From contig CAVRHY010000020.1 of assembly GCA_963721105.1 (NCBI GenBank), positions 62,001 through 126,000 of the forward strand: DNA of 64,000 nt. The letters run 5' to 3'. How positions within the stretch are numbered: the stretch's first letter is position 1; each line of letters begins with the position of its first letter. This document shows positions 16,763 to 24,766 of this stretch, one piece after another. Both the position numbers and the translations under genes were made by a program. The notes beneath the pieces are model-generated. The model did no database searches and was not told where the DNA came from. It was given only the letters and a program-made list of their open reading frames with translations. This DNA comes from Thermohalobaculum sp963721105 (GTDB lineage: Bacteria; Pseudomonadota; Alphaproteobacteria; Rhodobacterales; Rhodobacteraceae).

Positions 16763-17629
16763 TCAGACCTGCCGGCGCCGCTCGACCAGGTCGCGGAATT
16801 CGTCCAGCACCTCGGGCTTCACCGTGTAGGTGTGGTCGTCATCGGGGAAGATGCCCTCCTTCACCTCGCGGACGTACTCCGACAGCCCCCTGACGGCGAC
16901 CTCGGTCAGGTTGGCGTAGCGCTTGGTGAACTTGGGCTTGAAGTCCGTGAAGACGCCCAGCAGGTCGTAGCTCAGCAGGATCTGCCCGTCCGTGCCGGCG
17001 CCCGCGCCGATGCCGATGGTCGGGATCTCGAGTTGCTCCGAGATCAGCCGCGCGATCGGCCCGGGCACCGCCTCGAACTCCAGCATGAAGCAGCCGGCGT
17101 CCTGGATCGCCAGCGCGTCGTCCAGGATTTCCATCGCCGCCTCGGCCGTGCGGCCCTGGATGCGGAAGCCGCCGTACATGGCGATCCGGTGCGGGGCCAG
17201 GCCGATATGGCTGGCGGTCGGAATGCCGGCGTCGACCAGCGCCTTGAGGATCGCCTGCTGGCTGCGCCCGCCCTGCGGCTTGACGGCGTCGCAGCCGGCG
17301 TCCTGCATGAAGCGCGTGGCGTTCGTCAGCGCGCGGTCGACGGTGTTGTAGCTCTGGTAGGGCATGCACCCCAGCGAGAAGGTGTTCGGCGCGCCGCGCC
17401 GCACCGCCTGCGCGTGCATCACCATCATGTCCATCGTCGCCGGGATGGTCGAGGGGTGTCCGTGCGCGATCATCGCCAGGCTGTCGCCGACGACGACGAC
17501 GTCGACGCCCGCCTTCTCGGCCCACTGCGCCGAGGTGTAGTCCGGCACCGAGGTGTAGACCATCTTCTCGCCGGACGTCTTCGACTCGCGGATTTCCTGG
17601 ATCGTCCGCTTCTTCTTCTCTTCGGCCAT
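16763..17629 (-). CDS. PanB-like protein (3-methyl-2-oxobutanoate hydroxymethyltransferase family)
   Basis: A 288-residue TIM-barrel protein of the PanB/PEP-mutase superfamily. PanB makes ketopantoate from 3-methyl-2-oxobutanoate and methylene-THF. Seen are VVVVGDSLAMIAHGHPSTIP (metal/substrate Asp), AVKPQGG, SHIGLAPH, FEAVPGPIA (catalytic Glu) and IPTIGIGAGAGTDGQIL. Against E. coli PanB, the second Mg ligand Asp84 (LADLPF) aligns with Cys in LGCMPYQSY, and the Glu after the active Lys (KIEGG) is Gln (KPQGG). It may therefore be a diverged paralogue with another substrate. It lies upstream of the phosphonate-type transporter on the same strand, separated by a terminator. No panC is near. Confidence 0.75.
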   Translation of the reverse strand: MAEEKKKRTIQEIRESKTSGEKMVYTSVPDYTSAQWAEKAGVDVVVVGDSLAMIAHGHPSTIPATMDMMVMHAQAVRRGAPNTFSLGCMPYQSYNTVDRALTNATRFMQDAGCDAVKPQGGRSQQAILKALVDAGIPTASHIGLAPHRIAMYGGFRIQGRTAEAAMEILDDALAIQDAGCFMLEFEAVPGPIARLISEQLEIPTIGIGAGAGTDGQILLSYDLLGVFTDFKPKFTKRYANLTEVAVRGLSEYVREVKEGIFPDDDHTYTVKPEVLDEFRDLVERRRQV

Positions 17630-17697
17630 GCTTTCCCCCTCATGGAAACGCCGACGGCCTCGGGGCCGCCGGCGCGGTGTGTCAGGTCCTTTCCGTC

Positions 17698-17720
17698 ATC
17701 GTCCGGCTTGACCGGACGAT
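17698..17720. repeat. REP-like palindrome
   Basis: A perfect 9-bp inverted repeat (atcgtccgg / ccggacgat) surrounds cttga. Elements of the form GTCATNGTCCGGCTTGACCGGACNAT occur as dispersed intergenic palindromes in many alphaproteobacterial genomes; I recall this as a general pattern. Only one copy is in the window. It could also end transcription of the fatty acid hydroxylase gene, whose stop is 80 bp away. Confidence 0.5.
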
Positions 17721-17799
17721 CTCCCTCCGCCCGGCGAGATGCCTCGGCCGAGCCGGGGTACGACGCCGCTGTGACTCACTCGGCGCGCGTGAGCACCGA

Positions 17800-18603
17800 T
17801 CACTCGGCCGGAACGGCCGTGGCCGAGGGCACCCGCCCGTCCGGCGTGCGCGCGGTCCTGCGCATCCCCTTGCGGATGAAGCGCGTGTCGTAGCCGTTGA
17901 ACAGGTGCCCGATCAGGCCGCGGTCGAGGTCGGACGTGCCGAACAGCCAGTCCATGATCGGGAACGTCAGGTTCATGTTGCGCTCCATCATCAGCGACTG
18001 GTTGTGGTGCGCGGTGTGATGGCGCCGGATCGTGTTGACGAACGGCATGTTGCGGACAAAGGCGTTCTCGTCGACATGGCAGCAGAAGTGCATGAACTCG
18101 TAGGTCAGGTACATGCCCGTCGTCGTCGCCATGACCAGCCAGCCGACATTCGCCGTGAACAGCCAGCCGGCGACCAGCGCGATCGGCACCGACATGCAGA
18201 TGAAGGTGACCAGCGCGTAGGGCGGGAAGAAGGTCACCCGCCAGTCGTGCTGGCCGGCAAAGCGCATCTCGTTGTCGGTGAAGAACTGGTGATGCATCAT
18301 CGTGTGGCGCGTGTAGATGGCGCGCAGCGCCTTGTTCTTCTGCGGCCGGTGCATGACGTGCGTGTGCAGCGCCCACTCGAAGAAGTTGGCGCCCAGGAAC
18401 ACCACCGGCACGATGAGAAGCTCGTACCAGCGAACACCGTTCATGCTCTGGATGTAGATGGCCATCGCGGCAAAGCCGATCACGTAGATCACCGTGACGT
18501 GCAGCCAGCCATTGTACCAGCCGACGATCCGGCTGCGATAGGTCTCACGGTACTTGCGCTGCCGGTCGGACATGCCGCTCCGGGCGAGTTCGATTGCTGC
18601 CAT
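17800..18603 (-). CDS. Fatty acid hydroxylase / sterol desaturase superfamily protein
   Basis: A 267-residue membrane di-iron protein. Hydrophobic helices (HVTVIYVIGFAAMAIYIQ, LLIVPVVFLGANFFEW) are interleaved with the His-box ligands: HTHVMH, HTMMHHQF, HFCCH and RRHHTAHH. These are the eight-histidine set of the family (HxxxH, HxxHH, HxxxH, HHxxHH). It would hydroxylate or desaturate an acyl chain or related lipid using O2. It is preceded by the DUF6166 gene with a 37-bp gap, so the two are probably co-transcribed. The actual lipid substrate cannot be read from the sequence. Confidence 0.85.
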   Translation of the reverse strand: MAAIELARSGMSDRQRKYRETYRSRIVGWYNGWLHVTVIYVIGFAAMAIYIQSMNGVRWYELLIVPVVFLGANFFEWALHTHVMHRPQKNKALRAIYTRHTMMHHQFFTDNEMRFAGQHDWRVTFFPPYALVTFICMSVPIALVAGWLFTANVGWLVMATTTGMYLTYEFMHFCCHVDENAFVRNMPFVNTIRRHHTAHHNQSLMMERNMNLTFPIMDWLFGTSDLDRGLIGHLFNGYDTRFIRKGMRRTARTPDGRVPSATAVPAE

Positions 18604-18640
18604 CGGACTTCCTCCGTTCCCTGGCTTCGGTGCCGCGCCC

Positions 18641-18949
18641 TCAGGCCTCGACGCGGATGTTCTCGAGCGCGCGATCGATGTCGGCGCTCGTCATTTCCCA
18701 GTCATTGTCGAAATTGGCGACGACGCGCTGCATGAAGGGCTCGACATACTCCAGCGCCACGCGCGCGTCGCCCAGGTGCTCGGCGAGCAGCGCCAGCGCC
18801 AGCTGGCGCGGGCCGTCGCCCTCGTAGCTCCACTCGAAGCCGTGGTCGGTATAGGTTTTCACGCCGTAATGCGGGTCGATCTCGCGTCCGTCGACGGTTA
18901 CCATCGCGCCGTCGATCGTGCGTTCTCCGACATACCTGTGCTCGGCCAT
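18641..18949 (-). CDS. DUF6166-type protein, 102 residues
   Basis: A small soluble protein with features I associate with DUF6166: a VTVDGREIDPHYGVKTYTDHG N-terminal half and GFEWSYEGDGPRQLALALLAEHLGD in the middle, followed by a helix with WEMTSADIDRALENI. Function is unknown. It sits immediately upstream of the fatty acid hydroxylase and likely shares its promoter, in the AT-rich patch around 18986-19010 (taatatatcagcggaatat). Confidence 0.65.
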   Translation of the reverse strand: MAEHRYVGERTIDGAMVTVDGREIDPHYGVKTYTDHGFEWSYEGDGPRQLALALLAEHLGDARVALEYVEPFMQRVVANFDNDWEMTSADIDRALENIRVEA

Positions 18950-19073
18950 CCAGCTCTCCCGCCTTGCGCGCTCAGGGGACGCCGTCTAATATATCAGCGG
19001 AATATCTGCAGGCAAGCCCGTCTGCATGCAACGCCGTCAACAGGCAGACCCGCCTGGCAATCCCGGAGGCCGC

Positions 19074-19454
19074 ATGGGCCCGCTGCACGGACTGGATACC
19101 GCGCTGGTCGCGGTCTTCGCGCTGGCCGCCTTCGTCGCGACCGCGGGCGCGGTGCTGGTCAGCGCCTTCCTGCCGCGCGACAGCGGCCCGCAGGCCGCGC
19201 GCGGGCCTGTCGGCGCGGTGCTGGTCTATGCCGCGGCGGCTATGCTGGCATTGCTCGTTGTCGCCACGGTCAGCGCCGCGACGGCGCTGCCCTGGGCGGT
19301 GGCGCTGGTCGCCGCGGGGCTCGCCTTCCTGGCCGCGCCGTTCGCGATCCAGCCGCTGCCCGACCGCGTCCGCGAGTCGCGCGCCGGCCTCCTGGGTGTG
19401 CTGGCCCTGTCGGTCGCGCTGATCGTCCTGCTGCCCACCCCCGGCTTTCTCTGA
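19074..19454 (+). CDS. Small integral membrane protein of unknown function
   Basis: A 126-residue protein with four predicted hydrophobic segments: ALVAVFALAAFVATAGAVLV, AVLVYAAAAMLALLVVATV, WAVALVAAGLAFLAAPFAI and GLLGVLALSVALIVLLP. The ATG at 19074 is chosen because GGAGG stands six bases upstream. It is followed after 12 bp by another small membrane protein gene. I recognise no family. Confidence 0.65.
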   Translation: MGPLHGLDTALVAVFALAAFVATAGAVLVSAFLPRDSGPQAARGPVGAVLVYAAAAMLALLVVATVSAATALPWAVALVAAGLAFLAAPFAIQPLPDRVRESRAGLLGVLALSVALIVLLPTPGFL

Positions 19455-19466
19455 AGGAGCCTGCCC

Positions 19467-19649
19467 ATGCCGCCGCGCATCAAGGTATTTCTCACCGGAA
19501 CCATCATCGCCGTCGCGGTCCTCGCCTGGATCTTCCGCGACGCGATCCGCATGGAGGCACCGGCCCTGCTGGTTTTCGGCCTGATGGCGTTCATGGTCTT
19601 CGCCCTCTGGCTGTTCCCCGAGGTCAAGAAGGACAAGCCCGGGCGATAA
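19467..19649 (+). CDS. Small membrane protein, 60 residues
   Basis: Two transmembrane helices (VFLTGTIIAVAVLAWIF and ALLVFGLMAFMVFALWLF) and a Lys-rich tail (PEVKKDKPGR). GAAGGAG lies seven bases before the ATG. It is very likely co-transcribed with the preceding membrane protein. Function unknown. Confidence 0.65.
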   Translation: MPPRIKVFLTGTIIAVAVLAWIFRDAIRMEAPALLVFGLMAFMVFALWLFPEVKKDKPGR

Positions 19650-19719
19650 GGGACTGCCCCGCTCCGGCCCGCGCGTGCTAACGGAGGGCGCGGCCGCATC
19701 GGGCCATCGGGTGGCTGGA

Positions 19720-20403
19720 ATGGACGAACACACCGCGGAACCGCAGGACGCCGGGGCCGATTCCGAAACGGATGGCGGCTCGCTGACCGAGCGCGCCTAT
19801 CGCCGGCTCGAGGAGCTGATCGCGACCCTGCAGCTCGAGCCCGGCGCCGTGCTGTCCGAGACGGCGCTGGCGCAGCGGCTGGGCATCGGGCGGACGCCCG
19901 TGCGCGAGGCGCTGCAGCGGCTGGCCGGCGAGGGCATGGTCACGATCCTGCCGCGGCGCGGAATTCTCGTCAGCGAGCTCGATCTCGGCAAGCACATGCG
20001 GCTGCTCGAGGTCCGGCGCGAGCTGGAACGCCTGATCGCCCGCAGCGCGGCGCGCCGGGCAACCCGGGAAGAGCGCCGCGCCTTCGCCGAGTTGGCCACG
20101 GCGCTGGAGCAGGCGGCGGCCGAGGACGACGCCATCGCCTTCATGCGGCTCGACCGGCACTTCAACGCCATGACGCTCGCCGCCAGCCACAACGAGTTCG
20201 CCGCCAAGGCGATGCGCCACATGCAGGGCCTGTCGCGCCGCTTCTGGTATCAGCACTACCAGGCGGTGCTGGACCTGCCGCGCAGCGCCCGGCTGCACAA
20301 GGAGGTCGCGAGCGCCATCGCCGAGGCCGACGAGGCCGGCGCCGCGGCGGCCTCGGACCGGCTGATCGACTACATCGAGGAATTCGCCCGGGCGACGGTG
20401 TGA
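19720..20403 (+). CDS. GntR-family transcriptional regulator (FCD subfamily)
   Basis: A 227-residue regulator. The winged helix comprises LTERAYRRLEELIATLQLEP, SETALAQRLGIGRTPVREAL and GEGMVTILPRRGILVSELD. An all-helical FCD ligand domain follows, with a metal-type histidine set (RLDRHFNAM, ARLHKEVASAI). Start M precedes DEHTAEPQ; upstream codons in the same frame lack a binding site. It is convergent with the PhyH-TRAP operon, whose promoter carries a TGATnTA dyad of the kind such regulators bind, so it likely controls that operon in response to the imported substrate. Confidence 0.88.
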   Translation: MDEHTAEPQDAGADSETDGGSLTERAYRRLEELIATLQLEPGAVLSETALAQRLGIGRTPVREALQRLAGEGMVTILPRRGILVSELDLGKHMRLLEVRRELERLIARSAARRATREERRAFAELATALEQAAAEDDAIAFMRLDRHFNAMTLAASHNEFAAKAMRHMQGLSRRFWYQHYQAVLDLPRSARLHKEVASAIAEADEAGAAAASDRLIDYIEEFARATV

Positions 20404-20436
20404 CCAAGGCTCACTCGCGCTCGCGTTAACCGCGGT

Positions 20437-20466
20437 GAAAAATCGGCAACCCCGTCGGGATTTTTC
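20437..20466. terminator. Bidirectional terminator between gntR and phyH
   Basis: Arms gaaaaatc and gatttttc form an 8-bp stem whose A/T runs give a U-tract in both directions, with a GC-rich loop. The location between two converging genes fits a shared terminator. Confidence 0.65.
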
Positions 20467-20485
20467 TTGTTGTGCACTGGGATGG

Positions 20486-20511
20486 GCATCGTCTCACGCG
20501 TGAGACCATGC
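20486..20511. repeat. 26-bp near-perfect palindrome
   Basis: The core 20491-20506 is a perfect 16-bp palindrome (gtctcacgcgtgagac). GCAT and ATGC arms extend it to 26 bp with a single mismatched pair. It lies in the 126-bp convergent gap next to the bidirectional terminator. It may be a second terminator for phyH or a protein-binding site. Confidence 0.5.
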
Positions 20512-20529
20512 ACGGGACCCGAGATTCGC

Positions 20530-21428
20530 TCACATCGCCGCCGCCTTCTCGCCCTGCTGGATGGCGAAGATGGACGTGTAGCCACCGCTCCAGTCCGGCG
20601 GCACGCGATAGCGTCCGGGCTCGTGGTGAACCATCGTCGCCGGCTGGCCGCGCACGATCACCTGCTCGTGCGGGCTCTTCAGCGGCTGGGCCGTGTAGGG
20701 CGCGGCGTCGGCGGCCGACAGCACGTAGAGCAGCAGCGGCCGGCCAAGGTCGCTCTGGTTCGGCGCGCGAGCCATGCACGGTGATGTAGTTGTGGATCGT
20801 CATCGAGCCGGCCGGCGCCGTCAGCTCGCGCATGTCCGAGGTGTCCAGCCCGGCCGCATCCTCCGGCGCGCAGCTCGCCCCGCCAGACGCCCTCGGCGTC
20901 GTAGTGGTCGTAGATCGGCCCGCGCTGGCTGCCGGGCAGGATCTGCAGCGGCCCCTGCTCGGGCCCGCAGTCGTTGAGGTAGATGCCGAAGGTCGCAACC
21001 GCGTGGTTCGTGTGCGGAAAGAACGGCTGGTCCTGGTGCCACTTCACCTCGGCGCCGCCCCTGGCCCATTTGAAGTTCAGCTTGGACTGGTAGAACTTGA
21101 CGTCCGGCCCCAGCAGGTCGGCGGCGATATCGCCGACCGGCCCTTCCGTCACGACGCGCCAGAACACGTCGTCCTGGTCGGCCGGGCTGGACACCCGGCG
21201 CAGCCGTGGCGCGTCGGCCGTGTGCCCCGGCTCGAGGTCGAAGATCGCGTCCGACTTCGTCACCGACCGGCTGCGCTCGACCAGACGGTCGACGCCGGCG
21301 CGCAGTGCCGCCAGCCACTCGTCGCCGATGGCGCGCTCGACGCAGATCGCGCCCTCCTCGAGAAACCGCTCGCGCTGGGCCTCCGGGATCGTCCGGCAGG
21401 GGGTGGCGCGGATGTCGTCGGGGGTCAT
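20530..21428 (-). CDS. Phytanoyl-CoA dioxygenase (PhyH) family protein (two apparent frameshifts)
   Basis: An Fe(II)/2-oxoglutarate oxygenase of about 298 residues. The metal-binding HxD is H131/D133 in VKWHQDQPFFPH; the distal His is in HNYITVHGS, with the 2OG-binding Arg in SDLGRPLLLY. Fragments QSKLNFKWARGGAEVKWHQ and GPLQILPGSQRGPIYDHYDA are typical PhyH. Two single extra bases, near 20875 and 20771, split the gene into three frames; correction gives ELAPEDAAGLDTSDMRE and HGSAPNQSDLGRP. GAGGAG lies four bases before the ATG. The gene follows dctM directly and probably acts on the compound imported by the TRAP system. The substrate is unknown. Confidence 0.8.
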
Positions 21429-22753
21429 CGTCTCCTCCTCACTTGAAGCCCAGCAAGTTGCGTCGGGCAGCCATAGGGCGAGCTGCGGGAAGGCGGCGAC
21501 GATCGCCAGCGTCACCACCTGGATCAGGATGAACGGCACGACGCCGGCATACATGTTGCGCAGCGTGATCTCCGGCGGCGCGACGCCGCGCAGGTAGAAG
21601 ATCGCCGGCGCCATCGGCGGCGTCAGATAACTGGTCTGGATCATGATCAGCACCAGCATGCAGAACCAGACCGGGTCCATGCCGGCCGCGTTGATGAACG
21701 GCATGAAGAGCGGCAGGAAGATCAGCAGGATCGAGACCCATTCGAGGAAGAACCCGGCGATGAAGACGAGGCCGAGGAAGATACCGACCAGCCCCCAGGG
21801 GCCGAGGTCCAGCGCCTCGATGATGTGGCGCATCAGCGTCATGCCGCGATTGCCGACGAAGACGCCGGTGAACAGGCTGCCCGCCATCAGGATGAACATG
21901 ATCATCGAGGTGACGACGAGCGTCTTCATCAGCGCCTCGTAGAAGGTGCGCAGGCTGAACTTGCCGTAGACGATCGACAGGAAGAACGCGCCGAACGCGC
22001 CCAGTGCCGCCGCCTCGGTCGGCGCGGCCCAGCCCAGCATGATCGAGCCCGAGCACGGCGAAGATCATGAAGAGCGGCGGCCACAGCGCCTTGACCGTCA
22101 GGATGACCTTGTCGCGGAACGGCATCTCGTCCTCTTCCAGCGCGCGCGGCGCGGCCGTGGGCGACAGCATGCAGAACCCGACGATGTAGGCGATGTAGAG
22201 CGCCGCCAGGATCAAGCCCGGGAAAGATCATGCCGACCATCAGGTCGCCGATCGAGACGTCGGCGATCGGTCCCATGACGACCACGACGACCGAGGGCGG
22301 GATGATCGTCCCGAGCGAGCCGCCGGCGCAGATCGTGCCGGCGATCAACGGCTTGGAGTAGTTGTGCTTCATCATCGCCGGGATCGCCAGCAGCCCGACC
22401 ACCGTCTCGGTCGCGCCGATCACGCCGGTCGAGGCGGCGAAGATGATGCACATCAGGATCGTGCCGATCGCCATGCCGCCGGGCAGCCGCTTGGTCCACA
22501 GGTGGACGGCGTTGAAAAGCTGCTCGGCTATCCCCGAGCGTTCCAGCATCGAGCCCATGAAGACGAAGAGCGGCACCGCCGCCAGCACGAAGTTCGAGGC
22601 GACGCTCTCGACCTTCTGCGTGAACTGGAAGAAGACCGCGTCGCCGAAGGCGTAGACGCCGAAGGCGAAGGCCACGCCCAGCAGCGAGAATGCGACGGGA
22701 AAGCCCGCGAAGATCAGCGCGAAGAGCGCCGGGAACATCAGCACGCCTGCCAC
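21425..22753 (-). CDS. dctM: TRAP transporter large permease DctM (three apparent frameshifts)
   Basis: A 12-TM DctM-type permease of about 441 residues, read from GTG at 22753. Blocks include FPALFALIFAGFPVAFSLLG, FMGSMLERSGIAEQLFNAV, GVIGATETVVGLLAIPAMM, GSLGTIIPPSVVVVVMGPI and QTSYLTPPMAPAIFYLRGV. Extra bases near 22222 and 22047 (both in ggg/ccc runs) and near the C-terminus shift the frame. With three single-base corrections the stop overlaps the phyH start (ATGA); an alternative end is TGA at 21439. It couples substrate uptake to a Na+ or H+ gradient with DctQ and DctP. Confidence 0.82.
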
Positions 22754-22756
22754 GCT

Positions 22757-23274
22757 TCAGTCCCCCGGATACGGCCGGCGGCCGCGGATGGCCTCGACGG
22801 CCTTCAGGCACTCCGCCACAACCTGCAGCCCCAGCAGCACGAAGCTGAGCAGGATCACGGCGCGGAACGGCCAGATCGGCGGGTTCCAGGCCGACATGCC
22901 GGACTGCTCGCCGGAGCTGTAGGCGCCGGCTGGTGTAGTCCCAGAACCGCAGGCAGAACAGGCAGATGGCCGGCATGACCAGTACGACATAGAGGATCAG
23001 GTCGATCACCGCCCGCCGCCGGTCGGACAGCCGGGCGTAGATCAGGTCGATGCGGACATGCACCTGGCGCTTCAGCGTGATCGCGCCGCCCAGCAGGAAG
23101 TGCATCCCCATCAGCATGTAGCCGAGCTCGAACGCCCAGATGGTGGGCGTCCCCAGGACGTAGCGGGAGAACACCTCCCAGCACGTCGCGAGCGTGAGCG
23201 GGACGACGAGCATGCGCGCCCGCCGTCCCGAACAGCTCCGTCAGCGCCTCGATCAGGCGGACGGCCGTGGTCAC
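22757..23274 (-). CDS. dctQ: TRAP transporter small permease DctQ (two apparent frameshifts)
   Basis: A four-TM DctQ protein of about 171 residues, assembled from three frames: VTTAVRLIEALTELFGTAG, then LVVPLTLATCWEVFSRYVLG and WAFELGYMLMGMHFLLGGAI, then SAWNPPIWPFRAVILLSFVL. The VFSRYVLGxPxxWxxE and VRIDLIYARLSDRRRAVIDL motifs identify the family. One extra base near 23220 and one near 22933 explain the breaks. The GTG start is 17 bp after the dctP stop; the stop is 3 bp before dctM. Confidence 0.78.
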
Positions 23275-23290
23275 GATCCCTGCTCGCCGC

Positions 23291-24361
23291 TTATTCGGTC
23301 GGGCGGGTCTTGACGTTGCGGTACTTCGCCGAGTCCTTCCAGAGCTCCTCGAAGTCCTTCTGGCTGGCATAGACCTTCTGGAACCACTCGTTGTCCTGGG
23401 CGGTCTTGTCGGCCCATTTCCGGCCGATCTCGTGCGCCTGGTACTGGACCTCGGGGTCGAGCTCGATGATCTCGTTGCCCTGCTTGCGGTAGAAGTCGAG
23501 CGCCTTGGCGTCCTCCTGGCCGATGGTCAGCCACGAGTTCATCGTCACGTCGAAGGCTGCGTCCTTGATGAGCTGCTTGTCCTCGTCAGAGAACGCGTCC
23601 CAGACGGTCGGGTTGATGACCAGCTCGAAGGGTGCGGTCGGCTGGTGGACGCCGGGGATGATGACGTACTTCGTCACCTGGTGAAAACCGGGCGCGATAT
23701 CCTCCCACAGGGTTCCCCACTCGGTGGCGTCGATCGTGCCGCGTTCGAGCGCGGTGTAGACTTCGCCGCCGGGCATGGTGACGGGGGCGGCGCCCAGGTC
23801 CTTTGCCATGTCCAGCCAGGCGCCGGCGGTGCGCAGCTTCAGCCCCTGCAGGTCGTCAAGCGTCTTCACGGGCTTGCGCGAGTGCAGGAAGACCTCGGCC
23901 GTGCGGATGAACAGCGGCATCGAGACCAGGTTGAACTTGTCGTGGCGCCATTCGTCCATCATCTCGGCGCCGCCGCCGCGATACAGCCAGTGCAGCATCT
24001 TCTCGGTGTCGAAGCTGCCGGCATAGCCGCCGAACAGCACCGCCGTCGGGTCGACGCCCCAGTCGTAGCCGCTCCAGGTGTGGCCCATGTCGGCGACGCC
24101 CTGCTGCACGGTCTCGGACACCTTGAGGCCCGGGCCGAGCGTTCCGGCCGGGAACACCTCGATGTTGATGCGGCCGTCCGAGCGCTCGCGCACGGTGTCG
24201 GCGAATGCCTTGGCGCCGATTTCCATCAGCGGCCCGCCGGACCAGCCGGTGGCCATGGTCAGGTCGTAGCTCTGCTTCTCCTCCGCGGCGCCGGCCTGCC
24301 CCGTGGACAATCCCGCGGACAGCGCGACCAGCACCCCGGCCAGGGCGATCGAAAGTCTCAT
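23291..24361 (-). CDS. dctP: TRAP transporter substrate-binding protein DctP
   Basis: A 356-residue periplasmic binding protein with signal peptide MRLSIALAGVLVALSAGLST, cleaved near AGAAEE. MATGWSGGPLMEIGAKAFAD, FPAGTLGPGLKVSETVQQG, the central GLKLRTAGAWLDMAKDLGA (carboxylate-binding Arg typical of DctP) and MPGGEVYTALERGTIDATEW are family blocks. The WSGGPL/TWSGYDWG sequences resemble the DctP group seen with mannitol/chloroaromatic-type annotations, but ligand cannot be assigned. It is the first gene of dctP-dctQ-dctM-phyH. Confidence 0.9.
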   Translation of the reverse strand: MRLSIALAGVLVALSAGLSTGQAGAAEEKQSYDLTMATGWSGGPLMEIGAKAFADTVRERSDGRINIEVFPAGTLGPGLKVSETVQQGVADMGHTWSGYDWGVDPTAVLFGGYAGSFDTEKMLHWLYRGGGAEMMDEWRHDKFNLVSMPLFIRTAEVFLHSRKPVKTLDDLQGLKLRTAGAWLDMAKDLGAAPVTMPGGEVYTALERGTIDATEWGTLWEDIAPGFHQVTKYVIIPGVHQPTAPFELVINPTVWDAFSDEDKQLIKDAAFDVTMNSWLTIGQEDAKALDFYRKQGNEIIELDPEVQYQAHEIGRKWADKTAQDNEWFQKVYASQKDFEELWKDSAKYRNVKTRPTE

Positions 24362-24401
24362 GGCATCTCCTCCCCTTGTTATGCGGCGCTCGGCGGCACC
24401 G

Positions 24402-24422
24402 TGATCTATCTATTGTATATCA
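24402..24422. promoter_or_regulatory. Candidate GntR-type operator upstream of dctP
   Basis: A 21-bp dyad with perfect outer arms TGATnTA and TAnATCA lies 41-61 bp upstream of the dctP start, within the only AT-rich patch of the region (ttgtatat). The size and TGTATA-like centre suit an FCD-type GntR dimer, for which a gene sits at the far end of the operon. Confidence 0.45.
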
Positions 24423-24766
24423 GGGAGAGGACTGCAACAGCGCACGCCTTCGCCCGGCGCGGCGCGCCGGGGACCGTTCGTCCTTTACAAGGGCGATTGA
24501 GCGGGGCGGGCGGGCGGCGCGGTGATCCGAGCCGAGCCGAGCCCGACGCGCTGCGCGAGGTCCGGCGCACCAAGCGATTCGGCGGCCCATGGTTGCGGCG
24601 ACGACGTGCCTTCTGCTGCCCGGCGCAGGTCCGCGTTTTCCGGCGGCGGGCGGCGTTTCACGCGGCGCCGGTGCGCGCGGCAGTCCAGCCCGCAATTTTC
24701 ACTGGAAATTTTCGTGCGCCGCGCATTAACTTTTGGACAGGAAGCGACTGCAAGGGAAACCGCGGC
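24423..24766. other. Divergent intergenic region between dctP and cfa
   Basis: No supported gene. It should hold the cfa promoter; an AT-richer stretch (ttttcactggaaattttcgtgcg) lies at about 24696-24718 and caagggaaa precedes the cfa ATG. Confidence 0.4.

Noticed and set aside
20530..22753. In-frame fusion of the TRAP permease to the PhyH dioxygenase
   Set aside because: The frame runs through only because a base near the dctM end is probably extra. The junction sequence is not conserved in either family, and a good binding site and ATG precede the PhyH part.
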